This document shows, piece by piece, positions 32,119 to 41,290 of a DNA stretch of 55,068 nucleotides (the stretch's first letter is position 1; every line of letters begins with the position of its first letter). The stretch lies in NCBI GenBank assembly GCA_913061165.1, contig CAJXTJ010000002.1, positions 1-55,068 on the forward strand. Reading direction: 5' to 3'. The notes under the pieces are model-generated. The model did not search any database and was not told the origin of the DNA. It was given only the letters and a program-made list of their open reading frames with translations. The translations under genes were made by a program, and so were the position numbers. Source of the DNA: an uncultured Polaribacter sp. GTDB lineage: Bacteria; Bacteroidota; Bacteroidia; Flavobacteriales; Flavobacteriaceae.

Positions 32119-34659
32119 TTAAAATTTAATTTTTGCACTTAAACTAAATGTTCTACCAAAACCAAAGAACACTAATGGGTCTGAAGCATCAATTGCATCA
32201 GCTACATATTCTGTATCAAATAAGTTGTTTACACGAAATGTAACAGTAGTGTCAAATTCTCCTAAATTAAACCCGTGACGTAAACTAGCATCCATTGTAT
32301 TGTAACTAGGTGCTTTCCAAGAATCATCTGGTCTTGTAGCTGCATTAGCATAATTTAAAACATCTATTCTAGCATATAAATCTGTAAAGTAGTTGTAATC
32401 TAAAGTAACACTTGTCTTGTCCCAAAACTTATACAACATTCCTAAAGCTGCTGTGGTTTGAGCTGCATCTGAAACTCTTAATCCAGCAATTGGAAGAGAA
32501 ATAGTATCAACTTGACTTTGATTTTCATCAAAAATAGGAACATCTACTAAATCATTATCCCATTTCCAGTCTCCTAAAGATAGCATCCCTGTAAAGTTTA
32601 ATTTATCAGAATGTTTGTATGTAAAGTCAAACTCAACACCTTGATGCAATGCATCAACACCTAATAAATTTGCTGTATAATCTTCAGCTCCTGTTTCTTG
32701 AGCTCTAACATTTCTTGTAAATGTTCTATCTTTCCATTGCGTTCTGTATAAATTAATATTAGCTGCGAATTTTTCACCTCTCAAACCATACCCTAATTCC
32801 ATACTGAAAACCTTTTCGTTTTCTGCATCTCTATTTACCTTGGTATTGTTGTAACCGTTAAAAACTGCATTAAATGTAGCTGGTCTTTCAAAATAACCAA
32901 TGTTTGCAAAAACATTTTGTACATCATCTAATTTGAAGTTTGCACCCCCTTTAATACTGTATCCATTTAAGCTTATCTTTTCAGAAGTTGCTAAATCTTT
33001 ACCAGCATCTGTACTTAAATCATATAAGAAATGCTCTATTCTTTGGTAAGTACTTCTTTGAACAGAAGTAGACACAAAAGCGTTAAAATTATCTGTTCCG
33101 TATTCTAATTGAGCGAAGAAACCTAACCAACCAACTTTACCGTCGTTGTTATACCCCATTTTTTCCCCAACACGTAAAGCTGCATTTGGATTGTTTACGT
33201 TGTTATCATCAAGATAATATTGACCCCCTAAAAGATCTGTAACTTCTCTAAAATGTTTTCCTGTATATGATCTCCAATCTACACCTGCAATTAAATCTAA
33301 ACCATCTGCAAGTTCTGTTTTAAATGTTGATAAAACACCAAACCATTCGTGATCATTTCTTGAAGCTCTTAAAATTGCTTCAGAACCTAAAGCACCATTT
33401 GCTCTGTTTATTGAAACAATATTATCTAAATCTACTGGTTGGTCTGAACCACCTAATCTAACACCAAATAAATCTCTGTTAGTACCCGCGGTTCCGCCAC
33501 CACCACCAGAGCCATAAGACATATATGCAGCAGTAGATAAAGAAGAAACATCACTAATGTTCCAATAATGGTTCAAAGATGTTTGAGATTTGTGATAAAA
33601 ATTATCTTCTATATGTGTTACTTGTCCATCTTTATAACCCCAATCTGGATTAAAACGATTTCCTGATTCTGCGTTTCTGTAAGCAGCTATTGTGCTCATG
33701 TTTTGTCTTTGACCATGTCTTTGTGGCGCTCCAAAGGTTGTAAATGATAATTTGTGATTGTCATTTATATTTTTTGTGAAGTTTACAAAGTAGTTATATC
33801 CATTAAATTGCGTTCCATCTACATATCCTTCTCCTGTAGTTCTAGCAAAAGAAACAGTTGCAGCGATATCATTATCCATTAAACCAGTAGATAAAGTAAA
33901 ACCATATTTTTGGTACCCATCATTTCCAGTAGAAGCCATTACATTACCTCCTTTTTCAATGTCTGAAGTTTTAGATAAGATGTTAATAGTTCCTCCAATA
34001 GAAGGCACAGCTACTTTAGAAGCTCCTAAACCTCTTTGAACTTGCATTGCAGCCGTAACGTCAGACAAACCTGCCCAGTTAGACCAATATACTCTACCAT
34101 TTTCCATATCATTAACAGGCACTCCGTTAATCATAACAGCAACATTTTCAGAATTAAAACCACGTAAGTTAATACGACCGTCTCCAAAACCACCACCAGA
34201 TTTGGTAGCATATACTCCTGGAGTAGATTTTAATACTTCCGGGAATTCTTGAGACCCTAATTTTCTTTCAATGTCTGCCGCTTTAATTGTAGAAACTGCC
34301 ACTGGTGTTTTTCTATCTATTGCGAAAGAAGAAGACATTACAATTATTTCGTCTAAAGACCCAGCGTCTGGAGCTAATTGAACTGTTAAACTGTTTTTTG
34401 AAGAAGAAAATACAACTTCTTTTGAACTGTAACCGATAAAAGAAATTACGATAGCACCAGAATCAGATTTTGCTTGTAAAGTAAATTTACCATTAAAATC
34501 TGTTGAGGTTCCGTTTGTTGTTCCTTTTACAAGAACACTTGCACCTGGTAACGGTTGATTGGTTTCATCTACAATCGTACCTGTAATTTTAGTTTGTCCT
34601 AAAACTGTAGCTGTTATAAAGAACAGTGCTACAAATAATAAGTTTTTAAAATTTTTCAT
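32119..34659 (-). CDS. TonB-dependent receptor with N-terminal carboxypeptidase-regulatory-like domain
   Basis: This 846-residue outer-membrane transporter has a signal peptide (residues 1-21). A CarboxypepD_reg-like domain follows (about 23-100, GTIVDETNQPLPGASVLVKG). The plug domain (about 112-230) reads LKSTPGVYATKSGGGFGDGR and INLRGFNSENVAVMINGVPV. The rest is a 22-strand-type barrel ending in a Phe-terminated strand (FGFGRTFSLSAKIKF). It should import a ligand with TonB energy. The ligand is not evident and there is no SusD partner, glycoside hydrolase or siderophore gene nearby. A repeat lipoprotein gene follows. At about 850 residues it is shorter than SusC proteins (about 1000). Confidence 0.92.
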   Translation of the reverse strand: MKNFKNLLFVALFFITATVLGQTKITGTIVDETNQPLPGASVLVKGTTNGTSTDFNGKFTLQAKSDSGAIVISFIGYSSKEVVFSSSKNSLTVQLAPDAGSLDEIIVMSSSFAIDRKTPVAVSTIKAADIERKLGSQEFPEVLKSTPGVYATKSGGGFGDGRINLRGFNSENVAVMINGVPVNDMENGRVYWSNWAGLSDVTAAMQVQRGLGASKVAVPSIGGTINILSKTSDIEKGGNVMASTGNDGYQKYGFTLSTGLMDNDIAATVSFARTTGEGYVDGTQFNGYNYFVNFTKNINDNHKLSFTTFGAPQRHGQRQNMSTIAAYRNAESGNRFNPDWGYKDGQVTHIEDNFYHKSQTSLNHYWNISDVSSLSTAAYMSYGSGGGGGTAGTNRDLFGVRLGGSDQPVDLDNIVSINRANGALGSEAILRASRNDHEWFGVLSTFKTELADGLDLIAGVDWRSYTGKHFREVTDLLGGQYYLDDNNVNNPNAALRVGEKMGYNNDGKVGWLGFFAQLEYGTDNFNAFVSTSVQRSTYQRIEHFLYDLSTDAGKDLATSEKISLNGYSIKGGANFKLDDVQNVFANIGYFERPATFNAVFNGYNNTKVNRDAENEKVFSMELGYGLRGEKFAANINLYRTQWKDRTFTRNVRAQETGAEDYTANLLGVDALHQGVEFDFTYKHSDKLNFTGMLSLGDWKWDNDLVDVPIFDENQSQVDTISLPIAGLRVSDAAQTTAALGMLYKFWDKTSVTLDYNYFTDLYARIDVLNYANAATRPDDSWKAPSYNTMDASLRHGFNLGEFDTTVTFRVNNLFDTEYVADAIDASDPLVFFGFGRTFSLSAKIKF

Positions 34660-34827
34660 TGTTTAAGTTTGAATTAGTATTATTAGTTTCTGCAAAAATC
34701 TTCCTTTTACAGAGTATTTATGTTAATTTAAAGTTAAGATTTAACAAAAAATTAAGATACCCAAATATACCTTAATTGATATTAAAACTAATAATTAAAC
34801 AGTTTTTATATTAACAAATTATTAACA

Positions 34828-34845
34828 AACCAGATAAAACTGGTT
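34828..34845 (-). terminator. Weak hairpin downstream of pgi
   Basis: AACCAG and CTGGTT form a 6-bp stem 35 bases past the pgi stop, in the 220-base gap before the TonB receptor gene. The tail is only modestly U-rich, so termination is uncertain. Nothing else distinct is seen in the gap. Confidence 0.35.
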
Positions 34846-34879
34846 AATTTCTTAAAGTTTTAATTACCTCAACCTATAA

Positions 34880-36448
34880 TTAATGGGTATTTAATAATTT
34901 TTTAGCCAATTCTTTTCCTAGCTCTACACCAAATTGGTCATAACTATAAATGTTCCATAAAATTCCTTGAGTATAAATTTTATGTTCGTAAAGCGCAATC
35001 AATTTACCTAGAGAATGCGGTGTAAGCTTGTCAAAAAGAACAGAATTACTTGGCCTATTCCCCTCAAAAACTTTAAATGGTAATAATTTTGCAATTTTAT
35101 CTTCTTCTCCTGAAAACTTTAGCTCTAAATAAACCTCTTCTTTTGATTTACCAAAAGCCAATGCCTCTATTTGACCATGATAATTTGCCATTAGTTTCTT
35201 GTGATGATCTGTTAAACCGTATAATGACTCTTTATACCCAATAAAATCTGCAGGAATTAACTTTGTACCTTGGTGTACTAATTGCATAAATGCGTGTTGC
35301 ATATTTGTACCTGTACTTCCCCATACAATTGTTCCTGTTTGGTAATCTATGGTATCTCCGTTTCTATCTACACCTTTACCGTTACTTTCCATAATGGCTT
35401 GTTGTAAATAGTCTGGAAGCTTTTTTAAATACTGAGAATAGGGTAAAACGGCCTCTGTCTCTGCCTCATAAAAATTATTATACCAAACACTTAACAAGGC
35501 TAATATTACAGGAATATTATTTTCGAAGTCTGTATTTTTATAGTGCAAGTCCATTTCTTCTGCACCATCTAATAAAGCTCTGTAATTATCATAACCAACA
35601 GATAAACTAATAGATAACCCTACTGCAGACCATAAAGAAAAACGACCACCAACCCAATTCCACATCGGAAAAACATTGGCTTTGTCAATTCCAAAATTAT
35701 CTACCGCCTCTAAGTTTGTTGAGACTGCCACAAAATGTTTTGGAATATCAAAAATAGTTGCCGACTTTAAAAACCAATTTTTTAAGGTTTCTGCATTTGT
35801 AATAGTCTCTTGCGTTGTAAAGGTTTTTGATACAATTACAAATAAAGTTGTTTCTGGATTTAGCTTTTTAATCACCTCAGAAACATGGTCTCCATCTACA
35901 TTAGATACAAAATGTGTAGTTAACTGATTTTTATAATATTGAAGTGATTCTACAACCATATCTGGTCCTAAATCAGATCCTCCAATACCAATATTTACAA
36001 TATCTGTTATAGATTTACCTGAATACCCCTTCCATTTACCCGAAATAACTTTATTGCTAAAGCTTCTAATTTTTCTTAAAGCAGTTTGTATTTGTGGCTT
36101 TATATTTTTTCCATCAATTAGAATTGGTTCTTCAGAATTACTCCTTAAAGCAGTATGTAAAACTTCTCTACCTTCGGTAACGTTAATTACTGCTCCAACA
36201 TATTGTTTTTCAATAGCATCCTTTAAGTCTACTTCTTTTGCCAATTCTACTAGCAGTCCAATAGTTTCTTTAGTAATCCTATTTTTTGAAAAATCCACTG
36301 ATAAATCTCCTAATTCTAAAGAAAAATCTGCAGTTCTATTTTTATCTTTACACAAGTCTTTAATGTTAATGTTCTTATTTTCATTAAAGTGATTTGTTAG
36401 TTTTCCCCAAGCTTGAGTCTTGGTAGGATTGATGTTTTTTAAAGCCAT
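34880..36448 (-). CDS. pgi: Glucose-6-phosphate isomerase
   Basis: Interconverts glucose 6-phosphate and fructose 6-phosphate. The 522 residues include the phosphosugar-binding motif IGIGGSDLGP, the signature GGRFSLWSAVGLSI, and the active-site segments QQAIMESNGKG and LYEHKIYTQG. A second family signature reads NIYSYDQFGVELGK. It is the last gene of an apparent unit with the M23 peptidase gene, 19 bases upstream. Catalytic residues appear intact. Confidence 0.97.
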   Translation of the reverse strand: MALKNINPTKTQAWGKLTNHFNENKNINIKDLCKDKNRTADFSLELGDLSVDFSKNRITKETIGLLVELAKEVDLKDAIEKQYVGAVINVTEGREVLHTALRSNSEEPILIDGKNIKPQIQTALRKIRSFSNKVISGKWKGYSGKSITDIVNIGIGGSDLGPDMVVESLQYYKNQLTTHFVSNVDGDHVSEVIKKLNPETTLFVIVSKTFTTQETITNAETLKNWFLKSATIFDIPKHFVAVSTNLEAVDNFGIDKANVFPMWNWVGGRFSLWSAVGLSISLSVGYDNYRALLDGAEEMDLHYKNTDFENNIPVILALLSVWYNNFYEAETEAVLPYSQYLKKLPDYLQQAIMESNGKGVDRNGDTIDYQTGTIVWGSTGTNMQHAFMQLVHQGTKLIPADFIGYKESLYGLTDHHKKLMANYHGQIEALAFGKSKEEVYLELKFSGEEDKIAKLLPFKVFEGNRPSNSVLFDKLTPHSLGKLIALYEHKIYTQGILWNIYSYDQFGVELGKELAKKLLNTH

Positions 36449-36467
36449 TTTCTAAATTTTAAGCAAC

Positions 36468-37721
36468 TTATTTTACAGTTACTATCGTTTCTTTTATTTG
36501 TAATTGATTTTTATCTATTTGAGATTTCAAAGGTTTTATGAAATCAAAAAACGCTGGTTTTATACTTTTATTCATAGGTTTTGCCGCAGGTAGTTTTTCT
36601 CTTAAAGGATCTACCTGTCTGCCATATTTCCAGAAACGGTAACAAACATGAGGTCCTCCAGTATTTCCTGTCATACCAACCCAGCCAATAACATCTCCTT
36701 GCTTTACGTATTGTCCTCTTTTAACTTTACGCCTTTTCATATGCAGATACTGCGTACTATATGTGGCGTTGTGTTTTATTTTTACATAATTACCGTTACC
36801 GCCTTTTCTCTTAGATTCTGAAACAGTGCCACTAGCCGTAGCTATAATAGGGGTGCCTACTCTTGCAGCAAAATCGGTGCCTTTATGAGGCTTTACTCTA
36901 TTTCCGTAGTAAGCAATTCTTCTTTTTAAATTATATCTAGATGAAATTCTATATTGAAATTTTATTGGAGATTTTAAAAACTGACTGCGCAGCATTTTCG
37001 CATTATCATCATAATACTCATGAATATTCAAAATAGAATCTGCAAGAAACCTAAAAGCATATAAATCTCTCTTATTATGATTAAAAACAGCTGATTTAAC
37101 ATCCCCATACCCAGCAAAAACAGTATCATTTATAAATTTCTCTTCGAAAATAAGCTTAAAAGAATCTCCTTTTTGAAGTTTATAAAAATCTAGTGTCCAA
37201 GCATAAATATCTGCAATTCTCCAAGTTAAATTAGGGTTTAAATGCAAACTATCCATTGCATTAGAAAGATTTGAATATATTTCACCTTCTACAATTTTCT
37301 CTATTGTTTTTATAGGTTGAAGGTAGGTGTATGCTTTAAAGATAGAATCTTTAAAATCTATAACAGTAGCTCTAATCTTATCATTTTTGTAAATAAAAAC
37401 TTTTGCTTCTTCCAAAGAATCTTTACTTGATAAAATCATATAAGGCTTACCTGCTCTTACCCTTCTTACATCAAAAACATCTTTTATTGCGCCTGCGATT
37501 TTACTGATTTTCGGATATTCTACGTGGTGTCTGTCTAAAATAGCTCCAAAACTTTCTCCGCTTTTTATAGTATCTAAAATAACTTTATAATCTGCTACCT
37601 TAAAACCATATTTATATACTGGTTTTGGTTTTGGTTTTAAAACCGCTTCTTTGTTTTCTCCTTCACCTTTGCAAGCAGAAAAAGTACAAAACAAGAATAA
37701 TAGGTAAATGATATTTTTCAA
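36468..37721 (-). CDS. M23 family metallopeptidase lipoprotein with a Cys in place of the second HxH histidine
   Basis: With a TTG start at 37721 the 417-residue product begins MKNIIYLLFLFCTFSACKG, a clear lipoprotein signal. The longer frame to 37790 also begins with TTG and lacks a proper signal, so 37721 was chosen. A long helical N-terminal region leads to the M23 peptidoglycan endopeptidase domain. First-site ligands His279 and Asp283 (HKGTDF) and catalytic-type His327 (LHMK) are present. The final motif reads GPHVCYRFW, with His358 but Cys360 where LytM-type enzymes have the zinc-binding His. Cys could still bind zinc. It precedes pgi by 19 bases. Confidence 0.85.
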   Translation of the reverse strand: MKNIIYLLFLFCTFSACKGEGENKEAVLKPKPKPVYKYGFKVADYKVILDTIKSGESFGAILDRHHVEYPKISKIAGAIKDVFDVRRVRAGKPYMILSSKDSLEEAKVFIYKNDKIRATVIDFKDSIFKAYTYLQPIKTIEKIVEGEIYSNLSNAMDSLHLNPNLTWRIADIYAWTLDFYKLQKGDSFKLIFEEKFINDTVFAGYGDVKSAVFNHNKRDLYAFRFLADSILNIHEYYDDNAKMLRSQFLKSPIKFQYRISSRYNLKRRIAYYGNRVKPHKGTDFAARVGTPIIATASGTVSESKRKGGNGNYVKIKHNATYSTQYLHMKRRKVKRGQYVKQGDVIGWVGMTGNTGGPHVCYRFWKYGRQVDPLREKLPAAKPMNKSIKPAFFDFIKPLKSQIDKNQLQIKETIVTVK

Positions 37722-37840
37722 AAAAATGGGAGTAATTATATTAAGCACCCAAAAGTACAAATAAAATTGATTTATTTTAAATCTAAACAAGGAAGTTCCT
37801 TAAACGGTTTCGTTAAATTTTAATTAATTTTCCTGAGCGT

Positions 37841-38614
37841 TTAATCAGCTGTTTTAAATTTATTAGCCAAACCTTTATAAGCATCTAAATCTGCTCTTAA
37901 AGAACCCACAGCTAAATCTGCTTTGATTTTAATTGGCACCTTATTCGCATCGTCGGATATCCAAAGGGTTACACTTTCTTCTGCTTTAAAAACTCTACCA
38001 GACTGCACTAATGGTCTAAATACTAAACATTTTACTTTTCCAAATTTCGTTTTTATAACCTCTTTTCCTAAAAATTGAAGTTTAAAAGGATACACTTGAG
38101 AATCTATGAACATATCTATTAATAACTTATCTCCTTTTTTAAATTTTTTTACATCTTGCGTTCTTAGATAGTAAAATAAAGAAAGTATATCTTGTACTTT
38201 AGAAAAAACCACTGTAGTATCTTTCTGATTTTTAAAATCTTGAATATATGCTGTATTAGAAGTATAATCAAACTTCGTTATTCGATGTTTTTCATACCCA
38301 CCCTCATTAATCTTTCTTTTAAAAAGAATAGGTTTAATTGGTGCTTTATCAAAATAACTTTCATAAAGATCATCTACTTTAAAGAACCATTTTATCAATC
38401 CAGAGGTCCAACCAGTGCCTTTTGAATAAAAAACTGTCTCTCCGTTTAGATTTGTTTCTTTAAGCTCTAAAACTGCAGTTCCGGCGCGAAAAAAACCACT
38501 ATAACTTACTTTATAACGCAACCATTCTCCCCCTTTAAAAGCCTCTTTCTTTTCTTGTGAAAAACATGTAAAAGTTAAAAGAAGACCACAAATAATTAAT
38601 TTGCTTATTTTCAT
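37841..38614 (-). CDS. DUF3108 family exported protein
   Basis: This 257-residue protein has a signal peptide (MKISKLIICGLLLTFTCFSQ). The body has the DUF3108 pattern: a GEWLRYKVSYSGFFRAGTA beginning, a middle VQDILSLFYYLRTQDVK, and a KVKCLVFRPLVQSGRVFK/LWISDDANKVPIKI ending. It is predicted to be a periplasmic beta-barrel-like protein, and the role of the family is unknown. ATG 38614 was preferred to a TTG three codons upstream. It is 119 bases upstream of the M23 peptidase gene on the same strand, which fits an envelope function. Confidence 0.85.
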   Translation of the reverse strand: MKISKLIICGLLLTFTCFSQEKKEAFKGGEWLRYKVSYSGFFRAGTAVLELKETNLNGETVFYSKGTGWTSGLIKWFFKVDDLYESYFDKAPIKPILFKRKINEGGYEKHRITKFDYTSNTAYIQDFKNQKDTTVVFSKVQDILSLFYYLRTQDVKKFKKGDKLLIDMFIDSQVYPFKLQFLGKEVIKTKFGKVKCLVFRPLVQSGRVFKAEESVTLWISDDANKVPIKIKADLAVGSLRADLDAYKGLANKFKTAD

Positions 38615-38663
38615 AAGCGTCAAACTTATAAAAAAGTTTTGACAATGACCATCCAGAAAAAGA

Positions 38664-38698
38664 AAAAGTCATTTACGAATATATTGTAAATGACTTTT
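38664..38698 (-). terminator. Intrinsic terminator downstream of tryptophan 2,3-dioxygenase
   Basis: A 13-bp perfect stem (38664-38676 and 38686-38698) has a nine-base loop. The A-rich left flank gives a U-tract on the minus strand. Confidence 0.75.
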
Positions 38699-38774
38699 AA
38701 CAATTATTTTAGAATAATTATAACTATCCGTTTTTAAAAACAAACTGCAGTAAATATTAAAGAGTATTACTTAT

Positions 38775-39692
38775 TTAGAAGGTTCCCCAATTTTTCAACT
38801 CCTCTTGACTCCATAAATAAGGGTAAAAGATTCTTCGTTGATACTTTGGATGCATATATTTACGCCAACTACTACCGCCAGTTGCTTCTAAATCTTTTTC
38901 TTTTCCACCTAAGTATTTACCTGCGGCATTGTAATGCGCTAGCACCCACTTTACATTTACGGTATAATCATAATGACGCATCGCTTTTATAAGTTCCGGA
39001 TTTAACTGGATATCTTTGGGTAATTGCTTAAATTTTAACGACAAATTAATAGTATTGTAATCTTCCATGAAATCTATAAAATCTCCCATATATTTTTTCT
39101 CAAAAAGATTTAATAACGTCGATTTTTGCCCTGTTGTATAATTTTTACCTGCAGCTTGCCAATACAAATGATTATATGCATTTTTAAAAGAAGAATTACG
39201 ATCAATAGAATCTCTATAACGTGCGTCTATTAAATTAATAAGTTCTGTAGAAGCAAATTCGATTTTACGATATTGTGCAGATTGAAATCCGCTTGCAGGC
39301 GTTAATGTATTTCTAAATTTTAAATATTGTTCTTTTTCCATGCCATCTGCCATCACAGAAAAAGAAGTAGACAGCATGTCAAAGTATCTGCTAATTCTAT
39401 TTAAATGCATTGTGAATTTATCTGCAGAAACTTCTATGGTTTTAGCAACTTGATCAATTTCCCATAAAATCATTTTAAACAACAACTCATTCACTTGATG
39501 ATACATGATAAAAACCATTTCATCTGGCTGTGTAGTTCTTGGTGTTTGTAAACCTAAAAGCGCATCTGTCTGAATATAGTCCCAATAGGTAATTGGGGTG
39601 CTCCACAAAAGGCCCTCTAACATTGCATCTACAGGGACGCCTAATTTATCATACTTTTCTTCTATTGCTTTTAGTATTTCTTCTCTTTCCAT
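38775..39692 (-). CDS. kynA: Tryptophan 2,3-dioxygenase
   Basis: This haem dioxygenase opens the indole ring of L-tryptophan to N-formylkynurenine, the first step of the kynurenine pathway. The 305 residues contain the family motifs YHQVNELLFKMILWEI (substrate-site helix with the His/Gln pair), TPASGFQSAQYRKIE, and GGSSWRKYMHPKYQRR. The likely proximal haem His lies in VLAHYNAAGKYLGG. It follows hppD on the same strand with a 258-base gap. It shares an aromatic-amino-acid theme with that gene, although the pathways differ. No kynureninase or formamidase gene is present here. Confidence 0.92.
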   Translation of the reverse strand: MEREEILKAIEEKYDKLGVPVDAMLEGLLWSTPITYWDYIQTDALLGLQTPRTTQPDEMVFIMYHQVNELLFKMILWEIDQVAKTIEVSADKFTMHLNRISRYFDMLSTSFSVMADGMEKEQYLKFRNTLTPASGFQSAQYRKIEFASTELINLIDARYRDSIDRNSSFKNAYNHLYWQAAGKNYTTGQKSTLLNLFEKKYMGDFIDFMEDYNTINLSLKFKQLPKDIQLNPELIKAMRHYDYTVNVKWVLAHYNAAGKYLGGKEKDLEATGGSSWRKYMHPKYQRRIFYPYLWSQEELKNWGTF

Positions 39693-39913
39693 TTTTATTT
39701 AAAATTGAACTCATAACAAATAAACAATACTTTTTTAAACTTTGCTTATTTACTGAAATGCATTATTAATGAACTAAGAATTAAGAATTAAGATAAGGCA
39801 TAATATTAAGATTGAATACACTACTATTTTAAGGATAGGGTTTCCTTTTGTTTTGTTTTCAACTAAGTTGATTACTAATTTTAATGGATCATTCATTTAT
39901 CTATTGATATTAT

Positions 39914-39940
39914 CCTTCAAGGTTTTTGAAGCCTTGAAGG
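39914..39940 (-). terminator. Hairpin just downstream of hppD
   Basis: CCTTCAAGG (39914-39922) pairs with CCTTGAAGG (39932-39940), 11 bases beyond the hppD stop. The minus-strand tail is not strongly U-rich, so it may be a weak terminator or an RNA-stabilising hairpin. Confidence 0.5.
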
Positions 39941-39950
39941 GGTATCTATA

Positions 39951-41111
39951 TTATAACGTTCCTCTTTTTGCTTGTTCTCTTTCAATAGATTCAAAAAGTG
40001 CTTTAAAGTTTCCTGCACCAAATCCGCGGGCTCCCATTCTTTGAATAACTTCAAAAAACAACGTTGGTCTATCTTCTATTGGTTTTGTAAAAATTTGTAA
40101 TAAATAACCTTCTTCATCTGCATCAATCATAATACCTAAAGCCATTAACTTTTCTATATCTTCCCTTAATTCGTGGCTAAACTCTTGTAATCTTCCAGGA
40201 ACTGACTTATAATATGCCGCAGGTGGTGTTGATAAGAATTCTACTCCGTTTGCCTTTAATTGAGAAACTGTTTTTATAATATCATCTGTTGCAACTGCTA
40301 TGTGTTGTACACCTGAACCTTCATAAAAGTCTAAATATTCTTCAATCTGAGAACGTTTTGCGGCTTTTGCTGGTTCGTTTATTGGAAACTTAATTCTACC
40401 ATTTCCGTTAGACATTACTTTACTCATTAATGCAGAATATTCTGTGTGAATTTGCTTGTCATCAAAAGATAAAAAGTTTTCAAATCCCATAACATCTTCG
40501 TACCATTTTACCCAAACATCCATTTGATTCCAACCTACATTGCCAACCATATGGTCTATGTATTTTAAACCTGCACTTGGCGGATTGTAAGCGGATTCCC
40601 ATTTTTGAAAACCTGGTAAAAAGGCTCCGTTGTAGTTTTTACGTTCTACAAACATGTGTACCGTTTCTCCGTAGGTATAAATCCCTGCTCTTACCACTTC
40701 ACCGTATTCGTCTGATTCTATAGTTGGTTCCATATACGAAACTGCTCCTCTAGAAGTGGTTTCTTTATAAGCTTTTCTTGCGTCTTCTACCCAAAGAGCA
40801 ATTACTTTTACGCCGTCTCCATGTTTTACAATATGATCGTTGATTGGTGATTTACTATTTAAAGGAGTGGTTAAAACTAATTTGATTTTGTCTTGTGTTA
40901 AGACATAACTCACAGCATCTTTAGAACCTGTTTCTAATCCGCGATATGCATAGGATTGAAAACCAAAGGCTGTTTTATAGAAATGTGCTGCTTGTTTTGC
41001 ATTACCTACATAAAATTCTACATAATCTGTTCCTAACAACGGAAGGAAATCTTGTGCACCTTCAAATATTTTTTCTAAACCGTAATCTACTGACTTTATT
41101 TCTTTTGACAT
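39951..41111 (-). CDS. hppD: 4-hydroxyphenylpyruvate dioxygenase
   Basis: Fe(II)-dependent enzyme that converts 4-hydroxyphenylpyruvate to homogentisate in tyrosine catabolism. The 386 residues have the two-VOC-domain layout. The three iron ligands sit in the C-terminal half: His in IDHMVGNVG, His in VQHIAVATDD, and Glu in LFFEVIQRMG. The C-terminal lid (RGFGAGNFKALFESIEREQ) is complete. hmgA, the next enzyme, is encoded just upstream on the same strand. The 179-base gap between them contains a structured element. Confidence 0.96.
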   Translation of the reverse strand: MSKEIKSVDYGLEKIFEGAQDFLPLLGTDYVEFYVGNAKQAAHFYKTAFGFQSYAYRGLETGSKDAVSYVLTQDKIKLVLTTPLNSKSPINDHIVKHGDGVKVIALWVEDARKAYKETTSRGAVSYMEPTIESDEYGEVVRAGIYTYGETVHMFVERKNYNGAFLPGFQKWESAYNPPSAGLKYIDHMVGNVGWNQMDVWVKWYEDVMGFENFLSFDDKQIHTEYSALMSKVMSNGNGRIKFPINEPAKAAKRSQIEEYLDFYEGSGVQHIAVATDDIIKTVSQLKANGVEFLSTPPAAYYKSVPGRLQEFSHELREDIEKLMALGIMIDADEEGYLLQIFTKPIEDRPTLFFEVIQRMGARGFGAGNFKALFESIEREQAKRGTL

Positions 41112-41185
41112 TTTTTTATTTTATAGATGGCATAGGTTATAAAAAACTATGTCGTCTTTGTATTTATAAATGAGTTATTTAATTA

Positions 41186-41278
41186 AAGCTATGTTTTTTC
41201 AAACAAGTTTAGCCCTGATTGCAGCGGCATACTTTTTGTTTTTCACAAAAAGATATAGCGAAAAGCAGGAAATAGCTT
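41186..41278. ncRNA. Conserved-looking structured intergenic element (Flavo-1-like candidate)
   Basis: The element shows nested pairing. The outer stem is AAGCTAT (41186-41192) with ATAGCTT (41272-41278). A middle stem is CCTG (41214-41217) with CAGG (41266-41269). The inner hairpin is CTTTTTGT (41232-41239) with ACAAAAAG (41245-41252). The TAGCCCTGAT...GCAGCGGC...GATATAGCG...GCAGGA pattern is one I associate with a recurring Flavobacterial intergenic motif. It may be the Rfam family Flavo-1, but that identity is from memory and not confirmed. The transcribed strand is unknown. Confidence 0.5.
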
Positions 41279-41290
41279 CTACTAATTATT

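Noticed and set aside
32119-34659. A polysaccharide utilisation locus (SusC/SusD) around the TonB receptor
   Set aside because: There is no SusD homologue, glycoside hydrolase, sulfatase or lyase nearby, and the receptor is shorter than SusC proteins.
39771-39795. Short tandem GAATTAA copies before tryptophan 2,3-dioxygenase
   Set aside because: Only about two copies of a low-complexity AT-rich word; common by chance in this base composition.
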